Positions 6,708 through 6,996 of a stretch of 6,996 bases of DNA are shown one piece after another. Every line of letters begins with the position of its first letter. Position 1 is the stretch's first letter. The notes beneath the pieces were generated by a model, which saw only the letters and a list, made by a program, of their open reading frames with translations, ran no database searches and was not told where the DNA came from. Position numbers and translations under genes: made by a program. This stretch comes from Acidobacteriota bacterium (lineage in GTDB: Bacteria > Acidobacteriota > Thermoanaerobaculia > Multivoradales > JAHZIX01): positions 1-6,996 of the forward strand of contig JAGQSE010000785.1 of NCBI GenBank assembly GCA_020439725.1. The letters run 5' to 3'.

Positions 6708-6965
6708 CTCGCAGTGCGAAAGGCCAACCATAGCATTCCGACTTCTGTGGTAGAGGCCGATGGTTCCCTCAAATCTACCGAGTCTCGCAGTGCGAAAGGC
6801 CAACCAAGGCATTGTGACCAATATCGCCCTTTGGTGCCATAACCCTTGAGGACCGCTCGCAGAGCGAAAGGCCAACCAAGGCATTGCGACTTGGTATTGG
6901 AAGGCCCAACCAGTTGGCGAAGCCTTCGACCTCGCAGTGCGAAAGGCCAACCAAGGAATGGTTCC
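6708..6965. CRISPR. Short CRISPR array: four 35-bp repeats, three spacers
   Basis: Repeats start at 6708, 6784, 6856 and 6931 (periods 76, 72 and 75). Spacers are 6743-6783 (41 bp), 6819-6855 (37 bp) and 6891-6930 (40 bp) and are unrelated to one another over their lengths. The repeat begins CTCGCAGTGC, has the core AGGCCAACCA and ends GCATTGCGAC; its ends form an inverted repeat (TCGCAGTGC against GCATTGCGA, one mismatch). Copies 2 and 3 are nearly identical (position 8 T/A; one G/C change near the 3' end). Copy 1 differs at about three places in its 3' part, and copy 4 loses the repeat after about base 26. Read on the minus strand the repeat starts GTCGCAATGCC, resembling many type III-associated repeats, but orientation is not settled: no leader or A/T-rich flank is visible. 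Sizes of 35 and 37-41 bp fit a type III array, in agreement with the TIGR03986 gene at 275-2746. Degeneration at both ends suggests an old, little-used array or the tail of a larger one. Confidence 0.87.
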
Positions 6966-6967
6966 TT
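6953..6967. repeat. Hairpin at the degenerate end of the last CRISPR repeat
   Basis: AAGGAA-TGG-TTCCTT is a perfect 6-bp stem with a 3-base loop that replaces the normal 3' end of repeat 4. It marks the point where the array breaks down. It may be chance or a scar of rearrangement. Confidence 0.35.
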
Positions 6968-6972
6968 CTCTT

Positions 6973-6996
6973 GGTAGGGGCGGGTTTCAAACCCGC
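6973..6996. repeat. GC-rich palindromic element cut by the window edge
   Basis: GCGGGTTTCAAACCCGC (6980-6996) is a perfect inverted repeat with 8-bp arms around a single C. The preceding GGTAGGG (6973-6979) would pair with CCCTACC just past the window end, which would make a palindrome of about 31 bp. Such elements are often dispersed REP-like repeats, or can be the start of a second CRISPR repeat family. The missing right half prevents a decision. Confidence 0.5.

Noticed and set aside
6565..6753. Short + frame of 62 codons starting with an ATGA overlap to cap3
   Set aside because: The overlap is suggestive, but the product is low-complexity, matches nothing, spans the bulged hairpin and runs into the first CRISPR repeat.
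6696..6950. Minus-strand frame whose product repeats MPWLAFRTAR-like blocks
   Set aside because: The repeated peptide is just the translated CRISPR repeat; unequal spacer lengths show it is not a repeat protein.

Overview
The window is a GC-rich (roughly 60% by eye) stretch of bacterial accessory DNA, with every convincing gene on the + strand. It is a defence island. The phylum cannot be fixed from the sequence: codon use fits many high-GC lineages (Proteobacteria/Myxococcota-like, Acidobacteria-like and others), and there is no rRNA, tRNA or housekeeping gene.

Layout. (1) Positions 1-278 hold the 3' end of a gene that overlaps the next start by ATGA. (2) Positions 275-2746 encode an 823-residue RAMP-superfamily protein of the TIGR03986 type, a Cas7/Csm3-like subunit found with type III CRISPR-Cas loci. 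The first two genes therefore look like the 3' end of a type III cas operon whose Cas10 and other subunits lie to the left of the window. (3) Positions 2747-3122 carry no convincing gene; this stretch holds small hairpins, a 10-bp palindrome and a ribosome-binding site. (4) Positions 3123-6568 are a compact three-gene operon with the core of a type II CBASS anti-phage system: a cGAS/DncV-like nucleotidyltransferase (CD-NTase), Cap2 (an E2-E1 ubiquitin-transfer-like fusion) and Cap3 (a JAB/JAMM deconjugating protease). (5) Positions 6569-6707 hold a strong hairpin. (6) Positions 6708-6965 are a short CRISPR array of four 35-bp repeats with three spacers of 37-41 bp. (7) The window ends in half of what looks like a larger GC-rich palindrome.

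How the parts work together. In known type II CBASS, infection leads the CD-NTase to make a cyclic nucleotide that activates a cell-killing effector. Cap2 joins the C-terminus of the CD-NTase to cellular targets and primes it, and Cap3 cuts those conjugates. All catalytic residues needed for these roles are visible: G53-S54/D70/D72 and D121 or D123 in the CD-NTase, C105 and C549 in Cap2, E34/H99/H101/D112 in Cap3. The CD-NTase also ends in a Gly-rich tail finishing in ARFG.

Most notable point: no CBASS effector gene is present between the cas gene and the CRISPR array, neither in the 376-bp upstream gap nor after cap3. The CBASS core is inserted between a type III cas gene and a CRISPR array, and type III systems also signal through cyclic oligonucleotides. 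Either the effector has been lost or lies outside the window, or the two systems share one. This is an inference to be tested, not something the sequence proves.
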